This document shows, piece by piece, positions 26,447-34,456 of a DNA stretch of 42,874 bases; the first letter of the stretch is position 1; each line of letters starts with the position of its first letter. The notes below the pieces were generated by a model that ran no database searches, was not told the DNA's origin, and worked only from the letters and a program-made list of their open reading frames with translations. The stretch lies in assembly GCA_945877505.1 (NCBI GenBank), contig CAMDWT010000011.1, positions 1-42,874 of the forward strand, in the 5' to 3' direction. This stretch comes from Crenothrix polyspora. GTDB taxonomy: Bacteria; Pseudomonadota; Gammaproteobacteria; Methylococcales; Methylomonadaceae. The translations under genes were made by a program, and so were the position numbers.

Positions 26447-27376
26447 TTAATCTTCGAGTTGTTGAATGCCATCTAAAAGCCATTTTGGTTGGAGGCTGTT
26501 TTTGGGTTTAACAAAATGCCATATTTCTTTGACCTGTTCAGTTTGTGCATTAATATCTTCGCGCATGATTGAGTCAAAAAGTACTGTTGCTTCAAGGTCT
26601 GAACCCATTTCTCTTATTTCTAAAAGTTCTGCGTCAAGTTTAAGTATATCGGTACGATTTTCTGAAGTGGATGCTTTAAGTTGGTCTTGAATTTCAGCGA
26701 AAACTTTATCGGTTGATAGCCCTCTTATTTCAGCGAGATCACGGTTATCCCACGCTTTTTGTAAGAGGGTAAAGGCGATTTTAGCGCCAGCTAGAAAGGC
26801 TTGTTGATCAAAGCCCGCTGGAACAGATATAGAGCCAGTAGCGTGAGTATTAAGAGGCGTATTTTGTTCAGGTGCAGTATTGTTGTTTTTCTTAAAAAGA
26901 ATGTCCGTGTTGAAACTGGCTGGGTTGTTATCAGCTTTTTGTGGTTCCTGATAGTTAGGCGTGCTTTGGTTGTAAGCTGTTCTTTGATAAGCGTTGGTCT
27001 TTGCGGAAAATAATTTGTAGAGTAAAAAGGCGATCCCTCCAAAAATTAAAATATCCATAAAATTAATATTCTCAAAAGCACCACCAAAGAACATAGAACC
27101 TAGTAAACCACCCAAGGCCAAACCTCCCAGCATCCCCATTAAGCCGCCGCGATTGGCCATGCCTTGTCTAGCTGTTTGGTTTTGTGACGTAGCCTGTTGT
27201 TGATTAGCTGAGCGTGTCGGTGGTGTTACTGAACGATTATAGGGCGCGCTATAAGAGGATCGGCCGCCAAAAGAGCTGCCGCCACCAAAACGTTTGGCAT
27301 CGGCTTCGCCTATAACACTGAGGTTGATAGATAACACGACTAAAAATAAAGCAATAATACGGGGGTATTTATTCAT
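26447..27376 (-). CDS. Tim44-domain membrane-anchored protein
   Basis: A 309-residue protein. The N-terminal signal sequence or anchor is followed by 'KRFGGGSSFGGRSS', a Gly/Ser-rich motif that opens many bacterial Tim44-like proteins. Next are a Gln/Asn-rich linker, a Gly-rich hydrophobic segment (residues 76-105), and a second hydrophobic segment 'MDILIFGGIAFLLYKLF'. The C-terminal 120 residues form the Tim44 domain ('FDQQAFLAGAKIAFTLLQKAWDNRDL', 'EIWHFVKP', 'WLLDGIQQLED'). It is of unknown role in bacteria, at the inner membrane. Confidence 0.88.
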   Translation of the reverse strand: MNKYPRIIALFLVVLSINLSVIGEADAKRFGGGSSFGGRSSYSAPYNRSVTPPTRSANQQQATSQNQTARQGMANRGGLMGMLGGLALGGLLGSMFFGGAFENINFMDILIFGGIAFLLYKLFSAKTNAYQRTAYNQSTPNYQEPQKADNNPASFNTDILFKKNNNTAPEQNTPLNTHATGSISVPAGFDQQAFLAGAKIAFTLLQKAWDNRDLAEIRGLSTDKVFAEIQDQLKASTSENRTDILKLDAELLEIREMGSDLEATVLFDSIMREDINAQTEQVKEIWHFVKPKNSLQPKWLLDGIQQLED

Positions 27377-27549
27377 AATAATTAATGGTTAAATTAGGAT
27401 GGTTATTGAATTGTTAGGTTACTATAAGTTAAAAAATAAGTAGCAAGCAAAATTTTTCAGGTTCAATAGACTTTTGAGCTTATAATTAAGCCATAATCAA
27501 AAAATGATAGCCAAGTTGTTAATTCTTTTATTAATATAACATTGTCCTT

Positions 27550-27954
27550 ATGTTTTTAACACCGCGCAGATTTCTCGTTGTTTTTCTTACAATCTTGCAA
27601 TTCTTTATGCCTTTTGTTCATGCGCATGAGGGTGGGCAATTTTTAAAGCAGGGCCTGCATGTTCCAGGACTTGAAAATTATAGTGCGTTGCAAGATGATT
27701 TAGTCGCTCAGATTAAAGTACTACAAAACAACCCATCTGCCGAGGGCATGATTGTCGCTGTTGATGTGGGTGTTAAGCAGAAGTATGTCCATCATGAGAA
27801 CACGGTTGATAGTGACTATTTTATTCTTCAAGGTCTACGATCATTAAATACGGCCGTCTTTAGCGTTGATGATTATCGCTCTCCCCAGCTAAAACCGTAT
27901 TCTTATCCAGTATTAATCGAAGAAAACTCTCCACGAGCACCGCCTGCATTATAA
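27550..27954 (+). CDS. secreted protein of unknown function at head of the metal-efflux operon
   Basis: A 134-residue protein. The signal peptide ends 'PFVHA|HEGG' near residue 25, and the mature chain begins His-Glu-Gly-Gly. The rest is a small domain with 'GMIVAVDVGVKQKYVHHENTVD' and a Pro-rich tail. I do not recognise a family. The HAHEGG start and a HHEN motif suggest metal binding. It precedes the CzcCBA-like genes by 95 bases and is probably a periplasmic metal-handling partner. A TATAAT lies at 27481-27486 upstream. Confidence 0.6.
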   Translation: MFLTPRRFLVVFLTILQFFMPFVHAHEGGQFLKQGLHVPGLENYSALQDDLVAQIKVLQNNPSAEGMIVAVDVGVKQKYVHHENTVDSDYFILQGLRSLNTAVFSVDDYRSPQLKPYSYPVLIEENSPRAPPAL

Positions 27955-27991
27955 GTTTTATCCCGTTTTGTAGAGGTTCAAAGGAGCTTCT

Positions 27992-28036
27992 TTCAATTTA
28001 TACCTTCTCCATGATTATAAAGCGGATCAATCCGCA
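27992..28036 (+). promoter_or_regulatory. candidate promoter and operator of the efflux operon
   Basis: A -10-like TATAAA (28016-28021) follows a TTCAAT (27992-27997) at 18 bases. Directly after it, GCGGAT-CA-ATCCGC (28023-28036) is a perfect inverted repeat with a two-base spacer, lying where transcription would start and 13 bases before ATG 28050. This is the usual position for a repressor site. No regulator gene was seen nearby. Confidence 0.4.
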
Positions 28037-28049
28037 TTGAGTTTACGTT

Positions 28050-29357
28050 ATGTTGTTTTTGAATAACATCAGGTTATATGTGCGCAGACTTAAACTGGAA
28101 TATGTTTGTTGTTTAGTTATCGTTCAGTTTATGGCCAATTCCGCGTCTGCCCAAGTGCTTACTTTGGGGTTGGAGACAACCACCTCTATGGTTAATCATC
28201 ATGATCCTCTTGAAATAGATAAGTCCTTAACGTTATCTAAAGTCGTGGATTTAACGATGGATACGCACCCAGATATTGCCTTGATTACGTCTATGGAAGA
28301 AGAGGCAGCGGCTATCTCAGCGCGCAGTAAGAGTTGGACAGCGGGGGCCTCACAAATAGCAGTCGGGTATCAGTCCATCGCGTCTTTTAGGTTGAATTAT
28401 GGAACGGCCAACTTAATGGTGCCTTTGTGGAATTTGGGTCAACGAGATGCCCAAGAAAATCTGGCTAAAGAAGCTGAAAAATATGTTGGATTACAAGCGG
28501 TCTCGATTAGGTTAAGAGTTGCCGGTTTGGTGAGAGAAGCATTGTGGAATATGACATTGGCAAAAATTCGTTTTGAGCAGGCAAGAGACGAAAGGGAGAC
28601 CTCTAAACAATTATTAAGTGCGATTAAACGCCGTGTTGAACTGGGTGATTTACCGTTAGCCGATCAATTATTGGCACACACTGAATTTTTGCAAAAACAA
28701 TCTGCTTTTATAATGGCGGAGGCAGAATTGATGCATACCAGAAAGCGATATACCTCAATTACTAGAATGGTCAAAGTACCTCTTCTTCATGAAGAGGCGT
28801 TGGTGGGCACAAAAGAGTTAGGGCAAAATCATCCGACGCTTATTGCAATTAATAGTGAGATTGACCGTAAACAGGCAGAAATTAACACCATTAAAGCAAT
28901 AGGTTCAGGTCAAACCAATGTTGTTGCAGGAATATTAAGTGATGAAGGGATTGATAGTCGAAGTAATCATGCTGAGTTTTTTAATGTGGGTGTGGTTGTG
29001 CCTTTTGGGGGCGGCGTGCATGCACAACCCCAAATAGCGGCTCTAAATGTGGAATTAACTACTTTAACGTCTCAACGAGAAATGTTGTATCGAGAGCTAG
29101 AACAGGCACACCATGAAGCGGAACATAATATGGAAGTGAATACTGTTGAATTGGATAATGCTAATGAGCGTCAAAAAGTGTCTGAAGAACTTTTAAGAAT
29201 GACTCAACTTGCTTTCTCTGTAGGGGAAATTGATCTGATAGATTTATTGAAAATTCAGTCACAAGCGCAACAAGCCATCCTTTATGCCAAAGAGCGTGCT
29301 GTCATAATGAAGCGAGATATTGCTTTTTATAATCATGCTGTCGGAGTTGTGCCATGA
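28050..29357 (+). CDS. outer-membrane efflux protein, TolC/CzcC-like
   Basis: A 435-residue protein with a signal peptide ending around residue 34 (NSASA|Q). The body is two TolC-type repeats with long helical hairpins: 'LVREALWNMTLAKIRFEQARDE', 'IKRRVELGDLPLADQLLAHTEFLQ' and, in the second half, 'LRMTQLAFSVGEIDLIDLLKIQSQAQQA', the typical repeat motif. It is the outer-membrane channel of the tripartite pump. The stop overlaps the next ATG in an ATGA junction at 29354. Confidence 0.9.
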   Translation: MLFLNNIRLYVRRLKLEYVCCLVIVQFMANSASAQVLTLGLETTTSMVNHHDPLEIDKSLTLSKVVDLTMDTHPDIALITSMEEEAAAISARSKSWTAGASQIAVGYQSIASFRLNYGTANLMVPLWNLGQRDAQENLAKEAEKYVGLQAVSIRLRVAGLVREALWNMTLAKIRFEQARDERETSKQLLSAIKRRVELGDLPLADQLLAHTEFLQKQSAFIMAEAELMHTRKRYTSITRMVKVPLLHEEALVGTKELGQNHPTLIAINSEIDRKQAEINTIKAIGSGQTNVVAGILSDEGIDSRSNHAEFFNVGVVVPFGGGVHAQPQIAALNVELTTLTSQREMLYRELEQAHHEAEHNMEVNTVELDNANERQKVSEELLRMTQLAFSVGEIDLIDLLKIQSQAQQAILYAKERAVIMKRDIAFYNHAVGVVP

Positions 29358-30457
29358 AATCAAATCATTATTTCTTGATAGTAAGTTTTATAGGGTTGGT
29401 GTTTTGTTGTCCTACGATTATTGCAGCAGAAGCGCTTCAAATATCAAGTGCTCAATTGAGCAACTTAGCCATAACTCTTAGTAAGTTTGAAGCTGTTACG
29501 CAAATCCCAGTGCTAACTGCTTCGGCTAAAGTAGTGATCCCCCCCAATCATGAATATATTGTTAGTGCCTCTCAGGCGGGTATCATCAATAAATTGATCG
29601 CTGTAATAGGTGATAAAGTTAAAAAAGGTGAAGTATTGAGTCAGCTCAATAGTCCTGATCTATTATCGATGCAACGCTTATATATTAAGGCACTTAATGA
29701 ATTGCAATTAGGCACTTTTAGTTATCAACGGGATAAGAAATTGAGTGCGGAAGGGATTATAGCGGACAGGCGTTGGCAGGAAACACAAAGTCAATATAAT
29801 GCTTTCATGTCAGCCGTTAATGAGCAGAAACAATTATTAGAATTGGCCGGAGTCACCAGTAGCGAAATCGATCATTTGAGTAAAACGAGGGAATTAAGTG
29901 GACTGTTAAATATTCATGCTCCTATTTCTGGTGTTGTGATAGATCGAATGGTCGCAGCGGGTGAACGTGTTGATATGTTGTCGCCCTTATACCGTATCGC
30001 TAATCTTGATACACTTTGGATAGAAATTAACGTCCCTCCTGAGCGATTAGGTAGCATTAAAGTGGGTGATCAGGTCTTAGCTGAAAATAGCCCGATTAGT
30101 GCTGAAATCATCTTAGTGGGTCAAAGTATCAATTTAGTTAATCAAACGGTGCAGGTGCGAGCCTTAATCAGTGGCAATCAATCTTATGTGCGTCCAGGAC
30201 AGACGATTAATGCTCAGATCATTAAACGGATAGAGGGCGGTTATAAAGTACCTAATACAGCTATTATTCAAAATGAAGGAAACTTCTTTGTTTTTATTCG
30301 CACTTTAGAGGGTTTTAACGTAAGCCCCGTTACCATTGTTGCTAAGCAAGGAGAGGAATCAATTATTAGTGGCCGTTTTTCTGGTAATGAAGAGTTTGCT
30401 AGTAAAGGGACTGTTGCACTCAAGGCTAAATGGTTGGGTTTAGGGGGGGCTGAGTAA
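29354..30457 (+). CDS. periplasmic adaptor (membrane fusion) protein, CzcB/CusB-like
   Basis: A 367-residue protein. The signal peptide is about residues 1-24 (TIIAA|E). The lipoyl half-domains are 'VIPPNHEYIVSASQAGIINKLIAVIGDKVKKGEVLSQLNSPDLL' and 'LNIHAPISGVVIDRMVAAGERVDMLSPLYRIANLDTLWIEINVPPERLG'. They flank a helical hairpin, and beta-barrel and membrane-proximal domains follow. It links the channel to the RND pump. No metal-binding Met or His N-terminal tail as in CusB is evident. The junction to the pump is TAATG (one base). Confidence 0.9.
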   Translation: MKSNHYFLIVSFIGLVFCCPTIIAAEALQISSAQLSNLAITLSKFEAVTQIPVLTASAKVVIPPNHEYIVSASQAGIINKLIAVIGDKVKKGEVLSQLNSPDLLSMQRLYIKALNELQLGTFSYQRDKKLSAEGIIADRRWQETQSQYNAFMSAVNEQKQLLELAGVTSSEIDHLSKTRELSGLLNIHAPISGVVIDRMVAAGERVDMLSPLYRIANLDTLWIEINVPPERLGSIKVGDQVLAENSPISAEIILVGQSINLVNQTVQVRALISGNQSYVRPGQTINAQIIKRIEGGYKVPNTAIIQNEGNFFVFIRTLEGFNVSPVTIVAKQGEESIISGRFSGNEEFASKGTVALKAKWLGLGGAE

Positions 30458-33400
30458 TGGCTGGCTTGATTCGTTTTGCGCTGAGCCAGCGCTTACTGAT
30501 GATGATAGTCGTTTTACTATTGTCTTTCGGGGGGTATTACGCATTTAAGAGCATTCCCATTGATGCTTTTCCCGAAGTTTCACCCACACAGGTAAAAGTG
30601 ATCGTTAAAGCAGCCGGTATGACGCCTGAAGAGGTTGAGGCTAGAATTACCGCGCGTATAGAAGTTGAGTTGCTGGGCATTCCTCATCAAGTGATGTTAC
30701 GTTCTATTGCTAAATATGCCTTAACCGATATTACGATTGATTTTGCAGAGGGCACTGATATTTATTGGGCGAGGCAACAGGTTGCTGAGCGCTTAACCAC
30801 GATGTGGGGCAATTTACCGCCTGGTGTCGAAGGTGGAATGGCGCCCATGACAACCCCTTTAGGTGAACTGTTTATGTTTACGATAGAAGGGGGTGATTTA
30901 AATTTAATGGAACGTAGAGATTTACTCGATTGGGTAGTTCGACCTGCACTTCGAACGGTTCCTGGTGTTGCCGATGTGAATTCTTTAGGGGGTGTCGTTA
31001 GAAGCTTCGAAGTGATGCCCGATAATACTCGTTTATCTGCTAGGGGCATCAGTATAGATAAGCTCATCCAAGCGCTAGAAAGAAATAATCGTAATGATGG
31101 CGCGGGGCGTATGACAGATGGCGAAGAAGCCTTGATTGTTAGAGCGGAAGGTCGAATTAAGACCTTAGCGGATGTTAGTACGATTGTTGTAGAAACTAAA
31201 AATGACACACCCATTACGGTAGGTGATGTCGCAGAAGTTAGAATTGGTGCGTTAACTCGTTATGGCGCAGTGAGTAAAAATGGTGAAGGCGAGGCGGTTA
31301 CAGGGTTGGTGCTCAGTTTGCGTGGCGCTAATGCTCGACAAACTATTGATGGTATTGAGGAGAAATTAGCTCAAATTAGCTTAGGTTTTCCTGCGGGTGT
31401 TAAGGCTAAAGTATTTTACAATCGCGGTAATCTTGTCGATAAGGCGGTAGAAACCGTTTTACATGCGTTATTAGAAGCGATTGTTTTAGTGGTCGTTTTG
31501 TTGATTTTATTTCTCGGTAATTTACGAGCCGCCTTAGTCGTGGCGTTGGCTTTGCCATTGGCGGCCTTGTTTACCTTTATTCTAATGAAATATATGGGCA
31601 TGTCTGCAAACCTGATGAGTTTAGGTGGCTTGGCTATTGCCATTGGAATGTTAGTAGATGCTGCAGTCGTGGTCGTTGAAAATTTAATTACGCATTTAGC
31701 GCATGTCGAAAAAGCTCAGCGATTGCCCCGTTTACATGTGATTTATAGGGCAACTTGTGAAGTGGCGGGGCCAGTAACATCGGGTATTTTAATTATTATC
31801 ATTGTTTTTTTGCCTTTACTAACCTTGCAAGGATTGGAAGGAAAATTATTTACGCCCGTAGCCTTAACTATCGTTTTTGCACTCAGCGGCTCTCTTGTTT
31901 TGTCACTAACGGCTATTCCCGTCATTGCCTCTTATTTACTAAAAGAAGTGTCACATGAAGAACCCTGGTTACCTCGGCAATTACAAAAATTATATCAACC
32001 GTCTTTGTTATGGTGTTTAGCGAATAGTAAAAAAGTTTTTATAGGTGCAGGTGTTTTATTGGCCGTAACCGTTGTCGTATTCACTCAAATTGGTAGCACT
32101 TTTATGCCCACCATGGATGAAGGGGACATTATTATTCAATTGGAAAAATTACCGTCAATAACGCTTGAGCAGTCAGTGGTTTTAGATGGTCAGGTTCAAA
32201 AAAACCTACTTAAAAATATCCCTGAAATTGCGACTATTGTCTCTCGTGTTGGGTCTGATGAGCTTGGGCTTGATCCTATGGGACTCAATGAAACGGATAC
32301 ATTTTTAGTGCTTAAGCCTAAAGATCAGTGGCGTATGAATAGCAAAGAGGCGCTCATTGAAGAAATTCGAAAAGTAATGGCAGAAACACCGGGTATAGCT
32401 TTTGGGTTTACCCAGCCCATTGAGATGAGAGTTTCAGAGATGCTGACGGGAACACGAGGTGACGTGGCGGTTAAATTATTTGGCTCTGATCTTGCTGTGT
32501 TAAATGACAAAGCAACTGAAATTGCCGAAATTTTGAAGCATATAACAGGCTCAACTGATGTGTTTGCCAAGCAAAATAATGGCATGCAGTTTTTACAGCT
32601 AACGATAGACAAATTAGCTGCAGGGCGATTTGGCTTAGATAGCGATAGTATTGAAACATTATTGCGCGCCCAGATTGAAGGCTTAAATTTGGGTATTGTT
32701 CAGGAAGGGATTAAACGTACACCTTTAATATTAAGAGGTTCAAGTAATACGGCTAATTTTGATAATTTGCAAATCACGCTACCCAACGGCGGTCATGTGC
32801 CGGTCACGGCGATTGCTAAAATTCAAAAAGTGGAAGGAGTCGTCTCTGTGGGTAGGGAGCGGGGCCAACGATTTGTGGTAGTGCGTAGTAATGTAAAAGA
32901 GCGTGATCTGGTTGGTTTTGTTGATGAAGCGCGTCAAGCGGTTGCTGAAAAAGTTAAATTACCGACAGGTTACACCGTTGAATTTGGTGGGCAATTTGAA
33001 AATCAACAACGGGCAGCAGCAACGCTGTCATTGGTGGTACCGATTTCGTTAGGTTTGATTTTTTTATTATTATTTTCAACCTTTGGTTCAGTGCGTCAGG
33101 CCATTTTGGTTTTATCCAATATTCCGCTGGCAATGGTGGGTGGTGTTTTTGCTTTATGGCTTTCTGGCGAATATTTATCGGTACCGGCTTCAGTGGGTTT
33201 TATTGCTTTACTGGGTATTGCCGTATTGAATGGGGTGGTAATGGTCAGTTATTTTAATCAGCTTAAAGCAACCGGCATGGACTTATTTAAAGTGGTAACG
33301 CTGGGCTCTTCTCGGCGCTTAAGACCGGTATTGATGACAGCCAGTATTGCTGCTTTTGGCTTGATTCCTTTATTGTTCGCAACCGGGCCAGGTTCTGAAA

Positions 33401-33519
33401 TTCAAAGACCTTTAGCTATTGTTGTTATTGGTGGCCTCGTATCCTCTACCTTTTTAACTTTATTTTTATTACCGATATTGTTTCAATTATTCGGGATGCC
33501 TAAGGAGTATAAATCATGA
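30457..33519 (+). CDS. heavy-metal efflux RND pump, CusA/CzcA family
   Basis: A 1020-residue inner-membrane pump with twelve helices and two large periplasmic loops. TM4 reads 'GMLVDAAVVVVEN', giving D401 and E408 as proton-relay residues. CzcA has a second Asp six residues earlier; here it is Ala, as in CusA. The loop segment 'QPIEMR....LTGTRGDVAVKLFG' looks CzcA-like, and I do not see the Met of the CusA substrate site (a 'DEGDIIIQLEKLP' replaces it). The ion (Zn/Co/Cd, Ni or Cu/Ag) is thus undecided. The stop overlaps the DUF3240 gene by four bases. Confidence 0.93.
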   Translation: MAGLIRFALSQRLLMMIVVLLLSFGGYYAFKSIPIDAFPEVSPTQVKVIVKAAGMTPEEVEARITARIEVELLGIPHQVMLRSIAKYALTDITIDFAEGTDIYWARQQVAERLTTMWGNLPPGVEGGMAPMTTPLGELFMFTIEGGDLNLMERRDLLDWVVRPALRTVPGVADVNSLGGVVRSFEVMPDNTRLSARGISIDKLIQALERNNRNDGAGRMTDGEEALIVRAEGRIKTLADVSTIVVETKNDTPITVGDVAEVRIGALTRYGAVSKNGEGEAVTGLVLSLRGANARQTIDGIEEKLAQISLGFPAGVKAKVFYNRGNLVDKAVETVLHALLEAIVLVVVLLILFLGNLRAALVVALALPLAALFTFILMKYMGMSANLMSLGGLAIAIGMLVDAAVVVVENLITHLAHVEKAQRLPRLHVIYRATCEVAGPVTSGILIIIIVFLPLLTLQGLEGKLFTPVALTIVFALSGSLVLSLTAIPVIASYLLKEVSHEEPWLPRQLQKLYQPSLLWCLANSKKVFIGAGVLLAVTVVVFTQIGSTFMPTMDEGDIIIQLEKLPSITLEQSVVLDGQVQKNLLKNIPEIATIVSRVGSDELGLDPMGLNETDTFLVLKPKDQWRMNSKEALIEEIRKVMAETPGIAFGFTQPIEMRVSEMLTGTRGDVAVKLFGSDLAVLNDKATEIAEILKHITGSTDVFAKQNNGMQFLQLTIDKLAAGRFGLDSDSIETLLRAQIEGLNLGIVQEGIKRTPLILRGSSNTANFDNLQITLPNGGHVPVTAIAKIQKVEGVVSVGRERGQRFVVVRSNVKERDLVGFVDEARQAVAEKVKLPTGYTVEFGGQFENQQRAAATLSLVVPISLGLIFLLLFSTFGSVRQAILVLSNIPLAMVGGVFALWLSGEYLSVPASVGFIALLGIAVLNGVVMVSYFNQLKATGMDLFKVVTLGSSRRLRPVLMTASIAAFGLIPLLFATGPGSEIQRPLAIVVIGGLVSSTFLTLFLLPILFQLFGMPKEYKS

Positions 33520-33821
33520 AGGATACAGAATATTTAGTTACGATCAATATTACGCCCAGTCTTGAAGAAATGATGGTTGATAGTCTGTTATTGCTGGAAT
33601 CAGATCATGGTTTTACCAGTTTTCCCGTTAATGCGCATCATCATGATAATAAAGGCTTATCGCTAGCAGAGCAGGTAACAGGACGTCAGAAACGTATTCG
33701 CTTCCAGATGTATGTCTCGGCTGATGAATTGAAGCCTCTATTAAAGCAGTTACAGCAAGAGTTTTCCGGTTCAGGGATTCAATATTGGGTTTTACCCGTT
33801 ATTGAAAATGGCGTTTTTTGA
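33516..33821 (+). CDS. DUF3240 family protein
   Basis: A 101-residue protein with an ATGA overlap with the pump gene. It has a ferredoxin-like / PII-related fold pattern ('YLVTINITPSLEEMMVDSLLLLE', 'FQMYVSADELKPLLKQLQQEF') and an internal His cluster (HHHD) that could bind metal. DUF3240 genes commonly end czcCBA-type operons, consistent with a regulatory or accessory role. Function not known experimentally to me. Confidence 0.85.
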   Translation: MKDTEYLVTINITPSLEEMMVDSLLLLESDHGFTSFPVNAHHHDNKGLSLAEQVTGRQKRIRFQMYVSADELKPLLKQLQQEFSGSGIQYWVLPVIENGVF

Positions 33822-33901
33822 AAACAAAAGACACCTGAGTTGTCAGTCATGACGGTCATTTAGGCGAGCTATAGAACAGTTAATAAACGAGGGAAGAAGT
33901 G

Positions 33902-34243
33902 ATGCTTAATTTAAATTACAATCGAAATTCAGAAGTTGACCGGCTCTTTGTCGTATTGACGCATTTGGGAGGTGTGTTTTTTGGGCTAGTGCCTGCCTTG
34001 TTGGTCTATTTGATTAAGAATGATGGCTGGGTAAAAGAGAATGCAAGAAATGCGTTAAATTGGCAGTTAACGCTCTTACTTTATTACGGTATTTGCTGGC
34101 TTTTAGTGTTGATTATTATTGGTTTGTTTTTGCCTTGGCTTATCGTGGTTTTAAACATAATTTTCTGTGTTATTGCGGCGGTTAGGTCAAGTAAAGGCGA
34201 GTTATACAAATATCCAATCACCCTTGAATTTATTAAGCGGTAA
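33902..34243 (+). CDS. DUF4870 family membrane protein
   Basis: A 113-residue protein with three transmembrane helices. 'EVDRLFVVLTHLGGVFFGLVPALLVYLIK', 'VKENARNALNWQLT' and the closing 'KGELYKYPITLEFI' are conserved features of DUF4870. ATG 33902 follows GAGGGAAGAAG; the GTG at 33899 adds one codon. Function unknown. Confidence 0.85.
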   Translation: MLNLNYNRNSEVDRLFVVLTHLGGVFFGLVPALLVYLIKNDGWVKENARNALNWQLTLLLYYGICWLLVLIIIGLFLPWLIVVLNIIFCVIAAVRSSKGELYKYPITLEFIKR

Positions 34244-34321
34244 TGGCTTTTGTAGGTCTCGTTATAAAATTATTCTAGTCGAGTAAATGGCGGCTAAAGG
34301 CTGATTAAAAGCTATTTTTCC

Positions 34322-34369
34322 AGTAAGGTCTGGGTAAGTATTTGCGTGTATTAAAAAGTTTACCTTACT
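34322..34369 (+). promoter_or_regulatory. inverted repeat in the leader of the PEPCK-like gene
   Basis: AGTAAGGT (34322-34329) is the complement of ACCTTACT (34362-34369), with 32 bases between. It lies in the 213-base gap before ATG 34457, just upstream of a possible promoter. Short arms make this tentative. Confidence 0.25.
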
Positions 34370-34382
34370 CGCTGTTTAAGTT

Positions 34383-34410
34383 TTGAATTAAAATGAAAGT
34401 AATCTTTAAT
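34383..34410 (+). promoter_or_regulatory. possible sigma-70 promoter of the PEPCK-like gene
   Basis: TTGAAT (34383-34388), 16 bases, TTTAAT (34405-34410). Spacing and hexamers are acceptable, in an otherwise AT-rich region, so chance matches are likely. Confidence 0.3.
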
Positions 34411-34456
34411 CAGAGTTTACTGAATAATCTTAACTAACACTTGCTGGAGTCACTTC

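Noticed and set aside
30762-31214. Minus-strand open frames inside the pump gene (also 31416-31643, 32325-32612)
   Set aside because: They lie antisense to a well-supported RND pump with no independent evidence.
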